From NCBI RefSeq assembly GCF_025141175.1, contig NZ_CP081155.1:1641001-1705000 (forward strand): a DNA stretch of 64,000 nt. Direction: 5' to 3'. Position numbers and translations under genes: made by a program. Of this stretch, positions 52,933 to 62,989 are shown piece by piece. Under the pieces are notes generated by a model that was not told the DNA's origin, did no database searches, and saw nothing but the letters and a program-made list of their open reading frames with translations. Source of the DNA: Jannaschia sp. M317. GTDB taxonomy: Bacteria > Pseudomonadota > Alphaproteobacteria > Rhodobacterales > Rhodobacteraceae. The stretch's first letter is position 1. Each line of letters opens with the position of its first letter.

Positions 52933-54012
52933 ATGACCACGCGCGATGACATCAACGCAGCCCTGTCGCGGATCCGCCTGCCGGTGGACGGCACATTGGT
53001 CAGCCGGGACATGGTGCGGGCCGTGACGATCCAGGGCGATACGGTCAGCTTTGTGATCGAGGCCCCGTCGCCGGAAATCGCCCGTCAGATGGAGCCGATC
53101 CGCGCCGCCGCCGAGGCCGCCGTGGCCGAGTTGCCGGGCGTGGCCAGGGTGCAGGCAGTGCTGACCGCCCCGACCGAGCAGAAACAGCCCCCCTCGTTGA
53201 AAATCGGCGGCCACCCGAAGCCACAGGACGGGCCGTTGCGGGTGCCGGGGGTCAAGCGCCTGATTGCCGTCGCTTCGGGCAAGGGTGGCGTCGGGAAATC
53301 GACGGTGTCGTCGAACCTGGCCGTCGCGCTGGCCCGGCAAGGGCGCAAGGTCGGTCTGCTGGACGCGGATATCTATGGGCCGAGCCAGCCCCGCATGATG
53401 GGCGTAAGCAAGCGCCCGGCCTCGCCCGATGGCAAGATCATCCACCCGTTGCATGCCCATGGCGTCACCCTGATGTCGATTGGCCTGATGCTGGGCGAAG
53501 ACAAGGCCGTGGTCTGGCGCGGACCGATGTTGATGGGGGCGCTTCAGCAGATGTTGGGACAGGTGGCCTGGACGCATCATACCGGGGGCGAGGATCTGGA
53601 TGTGCTGATCGTCGATCTGCCGCCGGGGACGGGGGATGTGCAGCTGACGCTTTGCACCAAGGCGGTGGTCGACGGCGCGATCGTGGTTTCTACCCCCCAG
53701 GACGTGGCTCTGCTGGACGCGCGCAAGGCGCTGGACATGTTCGCGACGCTCAAGACGCCGATCATCGGCTTGGTCGAGAACATGAGCCTGTTCCACTGTC
53801 CCAGCTGCGGCCACGAAGCGCATGTCTTCGGTCATGGCGGTGTTGCCACCGAGGCCAAGCGGCTGGGCCTGCCGTTCCTGGGGGCGCTGCCCATCGACTT
53901 GGACACCCGGCTGGCGGGGGACTCGGGCACGCCCATCGCCGCCGGCGACAGCGCCATGGCCGAGAGTTTCGCACAAATCGCAGGCAAGCTGGTGGCGCAG
54001 AACCTGGCCTGA
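52933..54012 (+). CDS. apbC: Mrp/NBP35-type Fe-S cluster carrier ATPase
   Basis: A 359-residue ParA/MinD-superfamily protein. The N-terminal DUF59/MIP18-like domain (about 1-85) is followed by the deviant Walker A ASGKGGVGKSTVSSNLAVAL (about 115-134), LLDADIYGPSQPRMMG, VDLPPGTGDVQLTL and the CxxC pair HCPSCG (about 287-292) that holds a bridging Fe-S cluster in known members. The start at 52933 is preferred to a GTG at 52918 because AAAGGA lies 6 bp upstream. It carries Fe-S clusters to apo-proteins in the cytoplasm. Confidence 0.92.
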   Translation: MTTRDDINAALSRIRLPVDGTLVSRDMVRAVTIQGDTVSFVIEAPSPEIARQMEPIRAAAEAAVAELPGVARVQAVLTAPTEQKQPPSLKIGGHPKPQDGPLRVPGVKRLIAVASGKGGVGKSTVSSNLAVALARQGRKVGLLDADIYGPSQPRMMGVSKRPASPDGKIIHPLHAHGVTLMSIGLMLGEDKAVVWRGPMLMGALQQMLGQVAWTHHTGGEDLDVLIVDLPPGTGDVQLTLCTKAVVDGAIVVSTPQDVALLDARKALDMFATLKTPIIGLVENMSLFHCPSCGHEAHVFGHGGVATEAKRLGLPFLGALPIDLDTRLAGDSGTPIAAGDSAMAESFAQIAGKLVAQNLA

Positions 54013-54339
54013 CCAATCACAGAATCAGGGTGGCTTGATGTTGTCGGCCCCGGATCGCCCGCCGCGATCCGGGGCCGATTCGCATTTCAGTGGCGAAAAC
54101 GGCCTGATTCATATAGGATAACCCCAGCGGCACGATGAGCGATTTGACGGCGCACGAGGGCGGCAAGGCTCAATTTTAGTCAGTTTCGGATTTTTCTCTA
54201 CTGTGGGCGTTCTGACACGGCTGTGATGATTGATGGGAAAACCTACCACCGAAATTGAGCCACAACATAAAAGGGTCCGTGTCCATCAAAATACTAAATG
54301 TAGTGTGACTTGGCAGTTATACATGTTTCATTCACAGGC

Positions 54340-54348
54340 TGTGGATAA
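54340..54348 (-). promoter_or_regulatory. consensus DnaA box
   Basis: TGTGGATAA on the plus strand is TTATCCACA on the minus strand, a perfect R-type DnaA box, upstream of mraZ in the AT-rich part of the leader. No second exact box was found nearby by eye. Confidence 0.6.
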
Positions 54349-54419
54349 CAAAAGTGGGAGTCAGGACCAATTTTAGGCTGGCGGTACCATACCCGCCCAT
54401 GGCATCACGGCTCTACAGA

Positions 54420-54632
54420 AGACGAACGAATGCGGGGCGACAAACGACCCCACCCAAAGCAACGATAAATCCGAGGCAAGGGATCATACAGGCGACATCA
54501 ATTCGTCTTCAGACTTGAAGATCCGACACGCGTATCGAGCAGATTCATCCCCCCAGGTGACACGCGTGACGGAGACCCGCTTGACGGGGCAGGGCGGCGG
54601 TCCGGGTTGGCAGACCCCGGGCCGCCGCTTTC
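54420..54632 (+). ncRNA. UpsM-like small RNA from the mraZ 5' leader
   Basis: In Rhodobacter sphaeroides the mraZ leader is terminated early to give the abundant small RNA UpsM, later processed by RNase E. Here the same position has a long untranslated leader ending in a strong hairpin before mraZ. The 3' end is set by the terminator at 54594-54632; the 5' end is a guess of about 210 nt and is not resolved from sequence. Sequence identity to UpsM was not checked. Confidence 0.5.
54594..54632 (+). terminator. attenuator-like hairpin upstream of mraZ
   Basis: A 13-bp stem: GCGGCGGTCCGGG (54594-54606) pairs with 54616-54628 (one G-T pair), loop TTGGCAGAC, followed by TTTCC. It would end leader transcription before mraZ in part of the transcripts. 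Confidence 0.75.
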
Positions 54633-54690
54633 CGTTTCGGGGGCAAATCATGCGGCGCAGACCGCGATACGAAGGAGCGCCGGACCACCC

Positions 54691-55194
54691 GTGGCACATC
54701 GGTTCAGAGGCAGGCACACCAACAAGGTGGACGCGAAGGGCAGGGTCATGATCCCGTCCGAGTTTCGCACTGTGCTCGATGCCGGTGATCCCGAACGTCC
54801 CGCCGGATCCAATCCCTCGGTCCATATCTGCTACGGCGAGGAAGAGCCTTGGCTGAGCTGCTGGACGGTCGAGGCCGCCGAGGAAATCGAGGCCCAGATC
54901 GACGCGTTGGAATACGGGGACGAGCGCGACATGCTGGAAGAATGCTTCTTCGAGAAGATAGAGGTCGTACAGCTGGACGACGCTGGACGCATGGTCATCC
55001 CCAAGATGATCCGAGACAATTATGGCCTGGTTGGCGAGGCGATTTTCGCCAGCCGTGGCAAGAACTTCCGGCTTTATTCCCCTGAGGTCCCGATCATGGC
55101 CACCAGCAAGGTCGCCCAGGCCAAGTCCGAGCTGGGCGGCGGCACGCCGATCCTCAGCGTGCTGTCCAGGGCCCAGGTAAAGGCCGCGTCATGA
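54691..55194 (+). CDS. mraZ: MraZ, transcriptional repressor of the dcw cluster
   Basis: A 167-residue protein. A GTG start at 54691 gives [20 protein letters not shown], the canonical MraZ opening; a more distal ATG would add a non-conserved tail. Two AbrB/SpoVT-like repeats are visible: [19 protein letters not shown] (about residues 11-29) and [20 protein letters not shown] (about 91-110). MraZ binds repeats upstream of its own gene and represses the division and cell-wall operon. GAAGGAG is 13 bp upstream. It overlaps rsmH by 4 bp. Confidence 0.92.
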   Translation: MAHRFRGRHTNKVDAKGRVMIPSEFRTVLDAGDPERPAGSNPSVHICYGEEEPWLSCWTVEAAEEIEAQIDALEYGDERDMLEECFFEKIEVVQLDDAGRMVIPKMIRDNYGLVGEAIFASRGKNFRLYSPEVPIMATSKVAQAKSELGGGTPILSVLSRAQVKAAS

Positions 55195-56171
55195 CCGGGG
55201 CCGCGCCGCATGTGCCCGTGCTGCTGCAACCGATCCTGGATGCCGTCGCGCCGTTGTCGGGGACCTGGATCGACGGCACCATGGGCGCGGGCGGCTATAC
55301 CCGCGCCATGCTGGATGCGGGTGCAGGCCACATGATCGGGCTGGACCGCGACCCGCTTGCCCATGAGATGGCGGCGCAGTGGGGGGCACCTTATGGCGAC
55401 CGGCTGACGACCGTGAAGACGGTGTTTTCCTGGATGGACGAAGTGGCAGAGGCAGTGGACGGGGTCGTCCTGGACCTGGGCGTCAGTTCGATGCAGCTGG
55501 ACCGCGCCGACCGCGGTTTCAGCTTCATGCGCGACGGACCTCTGGACATGCGGATGGGCGACGATGGGATCACCGCCGCAGAGCTTGTGAACACTGCCTC
55601 GGAAACCATGCTGGCCGACATCCTGCACCGCTATGGTGAGGAACGCGCCGCGCGGCGCATCGCGCGCGCCATCGTCCGCGACCGAGAGGCTGCGCCCTAC
55701 ACGACAACCCTGCAACTGGCCGAGACGGTCACGGCGAACCTGCCCCGGTCCAAACCGGGTCAGAGCCACCCCGCGACCCGCAGTTTTCAGGCGATCCGCA
55801 TCGCAGTGAACGACGAGTTCGGCGAGCTGACCGAAGGATTGCAGGCCGCTGAACGGGTGCTGGCACCCGGTGGCTGGCTAGCGGTCGTCACCTTCCATTC
55901 GGTCGAGGACCGTGCCGTCAAACGGTTCCTGCAACACCGGTCTGATGCGGGCGGCGGCGGCAGCCGGCATTTGCCTGAACGCGCGCAGAAGGATCCGGGG
56001 TTCGAGCTGATCGGCAAGGCCATCGGCCCGTCCAGGTCCGAGTTGGAGGCCAACCCCCGCGCGCGGTCTGCCCGGCTGCGGCTGGCGCGGCGGACTGCTG
56101 CTCCGGCGCAACCGGTCGCGCGCCGCGACCTGGGCCTGCCCGATGTCGTCACCTCTGAGGGAAGAAGGTAA
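55191..56171 (+). CDS. rsmH: 16S rRNA m4C1402 methyltransferase
   Basis: A 326-residue SAM-dependent enzyme (also called MraW). Family motifs: [13 protein letters not shown] (about 5-17), SAM site [19 protein letters not shown] (about 25-43), [20 protein letters not shown] (about 90-109) and the C-terminal RNDEFGEL-like [16 protein letters not shown]...[15 protein letters not shown]. It N4-methylates C1402 of 16S rRNA. ATG overlaps the mraZ stop (ATGA). Confidence 0.96.
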   Translation: MTGAAPHVPVLLQPILDAVAPLSGTWIDGTMGAGGYTRAMLDAGAGHMIGLDRDPLAHEMAAQWGAPYGDRLTTVKTVFSWMDEVAEAVDGVVLDLGVSSMQLDRADRGFSFMRDGPLDMRMGDDGITAAELVNTASETMLADILHRYGEERAARRIARAIVRDREAAPYTTTLQLAETVTANLPRSKPGQSHPATRSFQAIRIAVNDEFGELTEGLQAAERVLAPGGWLAVVTFHSVEDRAVKRFLQHRSDAGGGGSRHLPERAQKDPGFELIGKAIGPSRSELEANPRARSARLRLARRTAAPAQPVARRDLGLPDVVTSEGRR

Positions 56172-56174
56172 GCC

Positions 56175-56618
56175 ATGCGTGGTCTGCTTTATACTGTGTC
56201 CGTGTTCGCCGTTGTCGCCCTGGGCTTCTGGGCCTACCGCGAAGGGTATGAAACCCGCGAGACGGAACGCGCCGTTGATCGCCTGCAACGCCAGATCGGT
56301 GAGCGGCATCAGGAGTTGTCGATGCTGCGTGCGGAATGGGCCTATCTGAACCGGCCCGACCGTCTGCATGCCCTGGCCGAAATGAACTTTGAGCGGCTGG
56401 GCCTGATGGCGCTGTCGTCGGATCATTTCGCCTTGACCGAGCAGGTCGGCTATCCGCTGCCCGCAGCGCCCGACTGGGCCCCGGAGCTGGCCAACAGCAC
56501 GCCGCTGGACGACGCCCTGTCCGAGGTCATCATCATGAACCATGCCTACGGGGCAGACGCGCAGCCGCGCATGATCGCACCGCCCAGCCTGGCCGACGAC
56601 GGAGAGCAGCTGCCATGA
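56175..56618 (+). CDS. ftsL: cell division protein FtsL
   Basis: A 147-residue bitopic protein: a single N-terminal membrane helix (LLYTVSVFAVVALGFWAY), then a coiled coil (about 25-60, ETERAVDRLQRQIGERHQELSML) with the FtsL-type segment LRAEWAYLNRPDRLHALAEM. The length and C-terminal tail are usual in alphaproteobacteria. It starts 3 bp after rsmH and overlaps ftsI by 4 bp. It forms the FtsQLB complex at the septum. Confidence 0.9.
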   Translation: MRGLLYTVSVFAVVALGFWAYREGYETRETERAVDRLQRQIGERHQELSMLRAEWAYLNRPDRLHALAEMNFERLGLMALSSDHFALTEQVGYPLPAAPDWAPELANSTPLDDALSEVIIMNHAYGADAQPRMIAPPSLADDGEQLP

Positions 56619-58408
56619 TTTTTCGCCGCCCCACACGCCAGCAACCGACAGACCCCTTTGTTCCCGTCGCGCCGACAGTCCCGCGCGCGCCTGCGCCGAA
56701 ACCTGTCATCCCGCGCGAGAACCCAGAACGGGCCCGCATGCGGGCGGAACGGCGGCTGAAATTCACGGCCTCCTGCTTTGTGCTCGGGTTCATGGTGATC
56801 GGGATCAAGATGGGGGCCATCGCCGCCTCGGAGGCGCGGGAACCCACGACCGTGGGCCTGTCCGGGGCGGGAATCGTCAACGAGCGGGCCGATATCACCG
56901 ACCGCGAAGGCCGGGTGTTGGCCACGAACGTCACGGCAACCGCGCTTTATGCGCAACCGCACATGATGGTCGATCCCGTGGCCGCCGCCCAAGGGTTGGC
57001 CGCGATCTTTCCGGACATGAATGCCGAGACCTGGGCGCGGCGCTTTACCTCCGGGTCCAAGTTCTTCTGGCTCAAGGGCAACATCTCTCCCGAGCAGCAG
57101 CAGGCCGTGCATGATCTGGGCGAGCCGGGATTGCTGTTCGGACAACGCGAAATGCGGCTTTATCCGAACGGTCCGTTGGCGGCTCATGTCCTTGGTGGTG
57201 CCCGGTATGGCGCCCAGGACGTCCGCGCCGCCGAGATCAAGGGAATCGCGGGCATCGAAAAGACCTTCAATGCCTATCTGTCCGATCCGGCGCAGGAAGG
57301 TGCGCCACTGCGCCTGTCGCTGGACCTTACGGTTCAGACGGCGGTGGAACAGGTGCTGTCCGGCGGCATGCGGCTGATGAACGCCAAGGGGGCGGCAGCC
57401 GTCTTGATGGACATCCACACCGGAGAGATCCTGTCGCTGGCGTCTTTGCCTGACTTCGACCCGAATTCCCGGCCCCGCCCGGCAACCGAGGGCGACCAGG
57501 CCGATAGCCCGCTGTTCAACCGCGCGGTGCAGGGCGTCTATGAACTCGGCTCGACGTTCAAGATATTCACTGCCGCGCAGTCGCTTGAACTGGGCCTGAC
57601 CAACGCCGGGACGATGATCGACACCTCGGGCCCGCTGCGGGTCAATCGTCATCCGATCGGCGACTTCCACGACTATGGCCCGCGCCTGTCGGTGGCGGAT
57701 GTGATCCGCAAATCGTCGAACCGGGGCACGGCGCGCATGGCCCTGGCCATCGGGGCGGAACGGCAGCAGGACTTTCTGCGCAGCCTCGGGTTCTTCGAGC
57801 CGACCCCGGTCGAGCTGATCGAGGCACCGGGCGCCAAGCCCATCGTGCCGCCACGCTGGCCCGACATCACCACGGCGACGGTCAGCTATGGCCACGGCCT
57901 GTCGGCCTCTCCGCTGCATCTGGCGGTCGGCTATGCTTCTGTTCTCAATGGGGGAACGCGGGTGACGCCGACGCTTCTGGCGCGCAGCGAACCACCCCGG
58001 CCCGGGCCCCGGGTCGTGGGGCCACGCGTTTCGGCCGAGGCGCGCCATATGTTGCGCCAGGTCGTTTTGAACGGCACCGCCTCGATGGGTGAGGTGCCGG
58101 GCTATCAGGTCGGTGGCAAGACCGGCACCGCAGACAAGCCGGGAGTGGGCGGCTATCAGGAAAACACCGTGATCGCGACCTTTGCCAGCGTCTTTCCGGC
58201 CAACGATCCAGATTACGTCTTGATCGTCACCCTGGACGAACCCGAAATCCACGCCGCGGGCGAGGATCGCCGCACGGCGGGCTGGACGGCGGTGCCCGTC
58301 GCCTCGGAACTGGTGGCACGGGTTGCGCCGTTGCTGGGATTGCGGCCTGACTTCGATCCCGGCCGTGACGAATTCGGCGCATATCTGACCCAGGCGGCTG
58401 CCCGTTGA
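56615..58408 (+). CDS. ftsI: septal peptidoglycan transpeptidase (PBP3)
   Basis: A 597-residue class B penicillin-binding protein. One N-terminal membrane helix (about 45-65) is followed by the pedestal domain and the transpeptidase domain with catalytic Ser313 in ELGSTFKIFTA (SxxK), KSSNRGT (SxN, about 367-373) and VGGKTGTADKPG (KTG, about 500). It cross-links septal peptidoglycan with FtsW. Proline-rich cytoplasmic start (TDPFVPVAPTVPRAPAPKPV). It overlaps ftsL by 4 bp. Confidence 0.95.
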   Translation: MIFRRPTRQQPTDPFVPVAPTVPRAPAPKPVIPRENPERARMRAERRLKFTASCFVLGFMVIGIKMGAIAASEAREPTTVGLSGAGIVNERADITDREGRVLATNVTATALYAQPHMMVDPVAAAQGLAAIFPDMNAETWARRFTSGSKFFWLKGNISPEQQQAVHDLGEPGLLFGQREMRLYPNGPLAAHVLGGARYGAQDVRAAEIKGIAGIEKTFNAYLSDPAQEGAPLRLSLDLTVQTAVEQVLSGGMRLMNAKGAAAVLMDIHTGEILSLASLPDFDPNSRPRPATEGDQADSPLFNRAVQGVYELGSTFKIFTAAQSLELGLTNAGTMIDTSGPLRVNRHPIGDFHDYGPRLSVADVIRKSSNRGTARMALAIGAERQQDFLRSLGFFEPTPVELIEAPGAKPIVPPRWPDITTATVSYGHGLSASPLHLAVGYASVLNGGTRVTPTLLARSEPPRPGPRVVGPRVSAEARHMLRQVVLNGTASMGEVPGYQVGGKTGTADKPGVGGYQENTVIATFASVFPANDPDYVLIVTLDEPEIHAAGEDRRTAGWTAVPVASELVARVAPLLGLRPDFDPGRDEFGAYLTQAAAR

Positions 58409-58457
58409 TGGACGGCCCGCGCCACGCGCGATAAGTCACCCGCGCAAGGGGGCACGC

Positions 58458-59909
58458 ATGAGCAAAACTCTGTCTGAACTTGGTCTGACCGGTCCCGAGG
58501 GCCTGCTGGTTGGCGGCTTGGCCGTAGACAATCGCAAGGTCCGGAGCGGCGATCTGTTTGCGGCGCTGCCCGGCTCTGCCACCCATGGCGCGCGGTTTGC
58601 GGGCGATGCGCTGGCGCGCGGTGCCGTGGCGGTCCTGACCGATCCCGCAGGCGCGGCGATGCTGCCCGAAGGCGCCACGGCGATCACGGTCGAGGATCCG
58701 CGCGCCGCGCTGGCCTTTGCCGCCGCGCTGATGGCGGGGGCGCAGCCAGACTGCATGGTCGCGGTGACGGGCACCAACGGCAAGACGTCGGTTGCCAGTT
58801 TCACGCGTCAACTCTGGGAGGCGATGGGCCTGGCTGGTGTGAACATCGGCACCACCGGCGTCGAAGGGGCCTTTCACGCACCTTCGGCCCATACCACGCC
58901 GGAACCGATCACCCTGCACCGCCTGCTGGCTGACATGGCGGGCTCAGGCGTGACCCATGCCGCGATGGAGGCCTCGTCCCACGGGCTCGATCAACGGCGG
59001 CTGGAGGCGGTGCGTCTGGCGGCGGCGGGGTTCACCAATCTGACGCAGGATCACCTGGATTATCACGGCACCATGGAGGCGTACTTTGCCGCCAAGGCGG
59101 GGCTATTCGACCGGCTTTTGCCCGGTGACGGCGTGGCGGTCATCAATCTGGACGATCCCCATGGCCCCGATCTGGCCGCCGCCTGCGAAAGCCGCGGGCA
59201 GGAGGTCATCGGCGTCGGGGCCAACGAGGCGGCGCGCATTCGCCTGACAGGCCAGCGGTTCGACGCAACCGGGCAGGAGGTTCTGTTCCGCTGGCAGGAC
59301 CGGGCGGTGTCCGCCCGGCTGGATCTGATTGGCGGGTTCCAGGCGGCGAACGCGCTGCTGGCTGCGGGGCTGGTCATCGCCGGCGGCGAGGACCCGGCGC
59401 AGGTCTTCGCGGCGCTGCCCAGGTTGCGTGGCGTGCGCGGCCGGATGGAACTGGCCGCGACGCGAGCTGGCGGGGCTGCGGTTTTTGTCGACTACGCCCA
59501 TACGCCGGACGCCGTGGCCACGGCGCTGACGGCGCTGCGCCCGCATGTCATGGGGCGGATCATCGCGATCGTGGGCGCGGGCGGCGACCGCGACCGGGGC
59601 AAGCGGCCCCTGATGGGGCAGGCGGCGGCGGATCACGCCGATGTTGTCATCGTCACCGACGACAACCCCCGCTCCGAAGATGCCGCGTCGATCCGTGCCG
59701 CCGTGAAGCAGGGCGCGCCGGAGGCCATTGAAATAGGCGACCGGGCCGAGGCCATCCTGCGGGGCGCCGGTCTGTTGGAGCCGGGCGACGCCCTGCTGAT
59801 CATGGGCAAGGGCCACGAGACGGGGCAGACGGTGGGCGACATGGTCTTGCCGTTTGACGATGTGGAACAGGCGTCGATTTCCGTCGCCGCGCTGGAGGGA
59901 CGGGCATGA
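58458..59909 (+). CDS. murE: UDP-MurNAc-tripeptide synthetase
   Basis: A 483-residue Mur ligase. P-loop VAVTGTNGKTSVASFTRQLW (about residues 100-119), central-domain TPEPITLHRLLADM, and the C-terminal specificity motif DNPR in VIVTDDNPRSEDAASIR (about 396-412), which indicates meso-diaminopimelate as the added amino acid. Starts 49 bp after ftsI and overlaps murF by 4 bp. Confidence 0.95.
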   Translation: MSKTLSELGLTGPEGLLVGGLAVDNRKVRSGDLFAALPGSATHGARFAGDALARGAVAVLTDPAGAAMLPEGATAITVEDPRAALAFAAALMAGAQPDCMVAVTGTNGKTSVASFTRQLWEAMGLAGVNIGTTGVEGAFHAPSAHTTPEPITLHRLLADMAGSGVTHAAMEASSHGLDQRRLEAVRLAAAGFTNLTQDHLDYHGTMEAYFAAKAGLFDRLLPGDGVAVINLDDPHGPDLAAACESRGQEVIGVGANEAARIRLTGQRFDATGQEVLFRWQDRAVSARLDLIGGFQAANALLAAGLVIAGGEDPAQVFAALPRLRGVRGRMELAATRAGGAAVFVDYAHTPDAVATALTALRPHVMGRIIAIVGAGGDRDRGKRPLMGQAAADHADVVIVTDDNPRSEDAASIRAAVKQGAPEAIEIGDRAEAILRGAGLLEPGDALLIMGKGHETGQTVGDMVLPFDDVEQASISVAALEGRA

Positions 59910-61282
59910 CGCTCTGGACTGCGGCAGAGGCCGCCGAGGCGACCGGCGGGCGTGCCATCGGGGATTGGTCCGTGACGGGCCTGTCGATCGACACCCGTTC
60001 GATCCAGGCGGGGGATCTGTTCGTGGCGCTCAAGGCGGCGCGCGACGGGCATGATTTCGTGGCACAGGCCTTGGACAAGGGGGCGGGTGCCGCGCTGGTG
60101 TCCCGCGTGCCCGACGGCTGCGACGCGGGACCCTTGTTGTTGGTGGACGACGTGCAGACCGCGTTGGAGGCCTTGGGCCGGGCCGCGCGGGCGCGCACCA
60201 CGGCCCGGGTCATCGCGGTGACGGGCAGTGTCGGCAAAACCTCTACCAAGGAAATGCTGCGTCACGTTCTGGTCCCGCAGGGCAAGGTTCACGCCGCCAT
60301 CAAAAGCTTCAACAACCATTGGGGCGTGCCGCTGACCCTGGCGGGCATCCCGGCTGACGCCGATTTCGCCGTGATCGAGATCGGCATGAACCATCCGGGC
60401 GAAATCGCACCGCTTGCAGATCAGGCCGCACCGGATGTGGCGATGGTGACCACGGTGGCCCCCGTCCACCTGGAGGCGTTCGAGGACGGTCTGCCCGGCA
60501 TCGCCCGCGAAAAGGCGGCGATCTTCTCCGGGCTGAGGCCGGGGGGCGCGGCGATCTGGAATGCCGATTTGCCGGTGTCGGACATCCTGGCGCAGGCGGG
60601 AACGGTGTCGTTCGGACGCACCACGGGCGACTGGCTGCTTTCGCAGGTCAACGCGGGCCCCGATGCCACCACCTGTGCAGCCGAGACACCCGATGGCCCC
60701 CTGATGTTCCGCGTCGGCGCACCGGGTGCGCATTTCGCGCTGAACGCGCTGGGCGTGCTGGCGGCGGTCCATGCGGCGGGCGCGGATGTGGCGCAGGCCG
60801 CCCTCGCCCTGGCCGATTGGACGCCGCCCGACGGGCGCGGCAAACGGCATGCCGTCATCCTGCACCCGGACCAGCCCGCCGTCGATCTGATCGACGATGC
60901 CTATAACGCCAACCCCGCATCGGTGGGCGCGGCGCTGGATCTGCTGGCCGCGACCGAGGTGCCCCGCCGGGCCCGCCGCATCGCCGTTCTGGGCGACATG
61001 AAAGAGCTGGGACCAACCGGTGCCGCCCTGCACGCGGCCTTGGCGGACCATGGCGCGATGGACGCGCTGGACCAGGTCCACACCGTCGGGCCGCTGATGC
61101 GCGCGCTGCATGACGCCTTGCCTGCCACCCAACGGGGCCATCACACCGAGACGTCCCATGCGATGGCGCCACACTTGCGAGAGATGGTGCAGCCGGGCGA
61201 CGCGGTTCTTGTGAAGGGGTCGCTTTCGATGCAAATGGCCGTTCTGGTCGACGGGCTCCGCGCCCTTGGCGAAGCCGGATGA
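59906..61282 (+). CDS. murF: UDP-MurNAc-tripeptide:D-Ala-D-Ala ligase
   Basis: A 458-residue Mur ligase adding D-Ala-D-Ala to the peptidoglycan precursor. N-terminal [26 protein letters not shown]-loop [20 protein letters not shown] (about 102-121), [13 protein letters not shown] and the C-terminal [15 protein letters not shown] (about 330-344) are all family signatures. It overlaps murE by 4 bp and ends 16 bp before mraY. Confidence 0.95.
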   Translation: MTLWTAAEAAEATGGRAIGDWSVTGLSIDTRSIQAGDLFVALKAARDGHDFVAQALDKGAGAALVSRVPDGCDAGPLLLVDDVQTALEALGRAARARTTARVIAVTGSVGKTSTKEMLRHVLVPQGKVHAAIKSFNNHWGVPLTLAGIPADADFAVIEIGMNHPGEIAPLADQAAPDVAMVTTVAPVHLEAFEDGLPGIAREKAAIFSGLRPGGAAIWNADLPVSDILAQAGTVSFGRTTGDWLLSQVNAGPDATTCAAETPDGPLMFRVGAPGAHFALNALGVLAAVHAAGADVAQAALALADWTPPDGRGKRHAVILHPDQPAVDLIDDAYNANPASVGAALDLLAATEVPRRARRIAVLGDMKELGPTGAALHAALADHGAMDALDQVHTVGPLMRALHDALPATQRGHHTETSHAMAPHLREMVQPGDAVLVKGSLSMQMAVLVDGLRALGEAG

Positions 61283-61298
61283 CGAAGGACGGACGCAG

Positions 61299-62384
61299 AT
61301 GCTCTATTGGCTGACAACATTTTCGGACGGCGGCGACGTCTTCAACCTGTTCCGCTACATCACCGTGCGGGCGGGGGGCGCGTTCTTTGTGGCGTTGCTG
61401 TTCGGCTTCATCTTCGGCAAGCCGTTGATCAATCTCTTGCGTCGGCGGCAGGGCAAGGGCCAGCCGATCCGCGACGACGGGCCAGAGACGCATTTCGCCA
61501 AGGCCGGCACCCCCACCATGGGCGGCGTCCTGATCCTGGGCGCCGTCACGGTGTCGACCCTGCTGTTCGGGCGGCTCGACAACCCCTATGTCTGGCTCGT
61601 GCTGGGCGTGACCATCAGTTTCGGGGCCATCGGGTTCGTCGACGACTATGCCAAGGTCAGCGCGGGCAACACCAAGGGCGTGCCCGGGCGCGTGCGTCTG
61701 GCGCTGGGCTTTCTGATTGCCCTTGCCGCTGGTCTCGTCGCCGTCTGGACCCATCCGCCCGAGTTGTCGGGCGCGCTGGCCTTTCCGGTGTTCAAGGACG
61801 TTCTGTGGAACATGGGGCTGATCCTCTATCTGCCTTTCGTGATGATCGTGATCGTGGGCTCGGCCAATGCGGTGAACCTGACGGACGGTCTGGACGGGTT
61901 GGCCATCATGCCGGTCATGATCGCCGCGGGCACGCTGGGCGTGATTGCCTATGCGGTCGGTCGGGTCGATTTCACCGATTACCTGGACGTGCATTACGTG
62001 CCCGGGACCGGAGAGCTGTTGATCTTCGCCGCGGGTCTGATCGGTGGGGGGTTGGGTTTCCTGTGGTATAACGCGCCGCCCGCGGCTGTCTTCATGGGCG
62101 ACACCGGGTCCCTGGCCCTGGGCGGGGGCCTGGGCACCGTGGCGGTTGTGACCAAGCATGAACTGGTCTGGGCGATCATCGGCGGGTTGTTCGTGGTCGA
62201 GGCGCTGTCGGTCATCATTCAGGTCCTCTATTTCAAGGCGACCGGAAAGCGGGTCTTTCTGATGGCCCCGATCCACCATCATTTCGAGAAAAAGGGCTGG
62301 GCCGAACCGCAGGTTGTCATCCGGTTCTGGATCATCGCGTTGATACTGGCGTTGGTCGGCTTGGCCACATTGAAGGTGCGGTGA
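61299..62384 (+). CDS. mraY: phospho-MurNAc-pentapeptide transferase
   Basis: A 361-residue integral membrane enzyme with about ten helices, making lipid I. Signature sites: [16 protein letters not shown] (about 65-80), [21 protein letters not shown] (about 113-133), [15 protein letters not shown] (about 189-203) and the [20 protein letters not shown] tail. Start at 61299 ([12 protein letters not shown]) with GAAGGA upstream; the frame stays open into murF. Confidence 0.96.
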   Translation: MLYWLTTFSDGGDVFNLFRYITVRAGGAFFVALLFGFIFGKPLINLLRRRQGKGQPIRDDGPETHFAKAGTPTMGGVLILGAVTVSTLLFGRLDNPYVWLVLGVTISFGAIGFVDDYAKVSAGNTKGVPGRVRLALGFLIALAAGLVAVWTHPPELSGALAFPVFKDVLWNMGLILYLPFVMIVIVGSANAVNLTDGLDGLAIMPVMIAAGTLGVIAYAVGRVDFTDYLDVHYVPGTGELLIFAAGLIGGGLGFLWYNAPPAAVFMGDTGSLALGGGLGTVAVVTKHELVWAIIGGLFVVEALSVIIQVLYFKATGKRVFLMAPIHHHFEKKGWAEPQVVIRFWIIALILALVGLATLKVR

Positions 62385-62421
62385 CACCTGTGTCGGCGCG
62401 CGTCGCAATCAGGCGTGCAGG

Positions 62422-62937
62422 GTGACCAGGCGGATCGTCCTGGTCGCGGGTATCGGGGCCGCGACCCATGCAAAGATGTCGATGGCCGACCTGCGCGCGG
62501 GGGTCGAATCGGCGGGGGTGCAGGGGGTGTCGACCCTGTTGGCGACCGGGAACCTGATCTGCGACAGTGACCTGCCTGCGCCCGATCTGTCTGCAATCGT
62601 CACGGGTGTTCTGGCGACGTTTGGCGTGGATCGGGCCGTCTATCTTCTGGACCCGGACGAGGTGGCGCAGGCCATCGATGCCGTGCCCTTTGCGGATGCG
62701 GTGCAGGTCCGGCCGGGTCATCTCCTGCTCCATGTCACGGCCCGGGCCACGGTCACACCGGATTGGCCGGGGCCGGAACGGATCCTGGCCGACGGGCGGC
62801 TGGTCTGGATCGACTACGTGGCGGGGGTGGGGCGGTCAAAGCTGACGGGTGCGCGGCTGACCCGGTTGGTTGGCCCGGGAACCGCGCGCAACTGGAACAC
62901 CCTGCAGAAGCTGCGCCAGGCAACCAAGGGGCATTGA
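62422..62937 (+). CDS. DUF1697 family protein
   Basis: A 171-residue protein with a GTG start at 62422. The family pattern is RIVLVAGIGAATHAKMSMADLRAGVESAGVQGVSTLLATGNLICDS, a ferredoxin-like fold, plus TARNWNTLQKLRQ at the C terminus. Function unknown. Not a usual dcw gene; it lies between mraY and murD, 37 bp after mraY. Confidence 0.82.
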   Translation: MTRRIVLVAGIGAATHAKMSMADLRAGVESAGVQGVSTLLATGNLICDSDLPAPDLSAIVTGVLATFGVDRAVYLLDPDEVAQAIDAVPFADAVQVRPGHLLLHVTARATVTPDWPGPERILADGRLVWIDYVAGVGRSKLTGARLTRLVGPGTARNWNTLQKLRQATKGH

Positions 62938-62989
62938 ACCCGGACCCGCAAACAGGTCATCTGAGGCGCGACAATCCTTCGGAGGCTCC

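Larger units (their letters stand above)
54013..54690 (+). promoter_or_regulatory. long AT-richer leader and promoter region of the dcw cluster
   Basis: About 680 bp without a convincing protein gene. The middle part (54160-54360) is markedly AT-richer than anything nearby. It contains a perfect DnaA box and, further on, a strong hairpin with a short T-run that ends about 60 bp before mraZ. No clear -35/-10 pair was found. Confidence 0.6.

Noticed and set aside
54340..54348. Replication origin
   Set aside because: Only one exact DnaA box was found and there is no dnaA, dnaN, hemE or parAB gene nearby.
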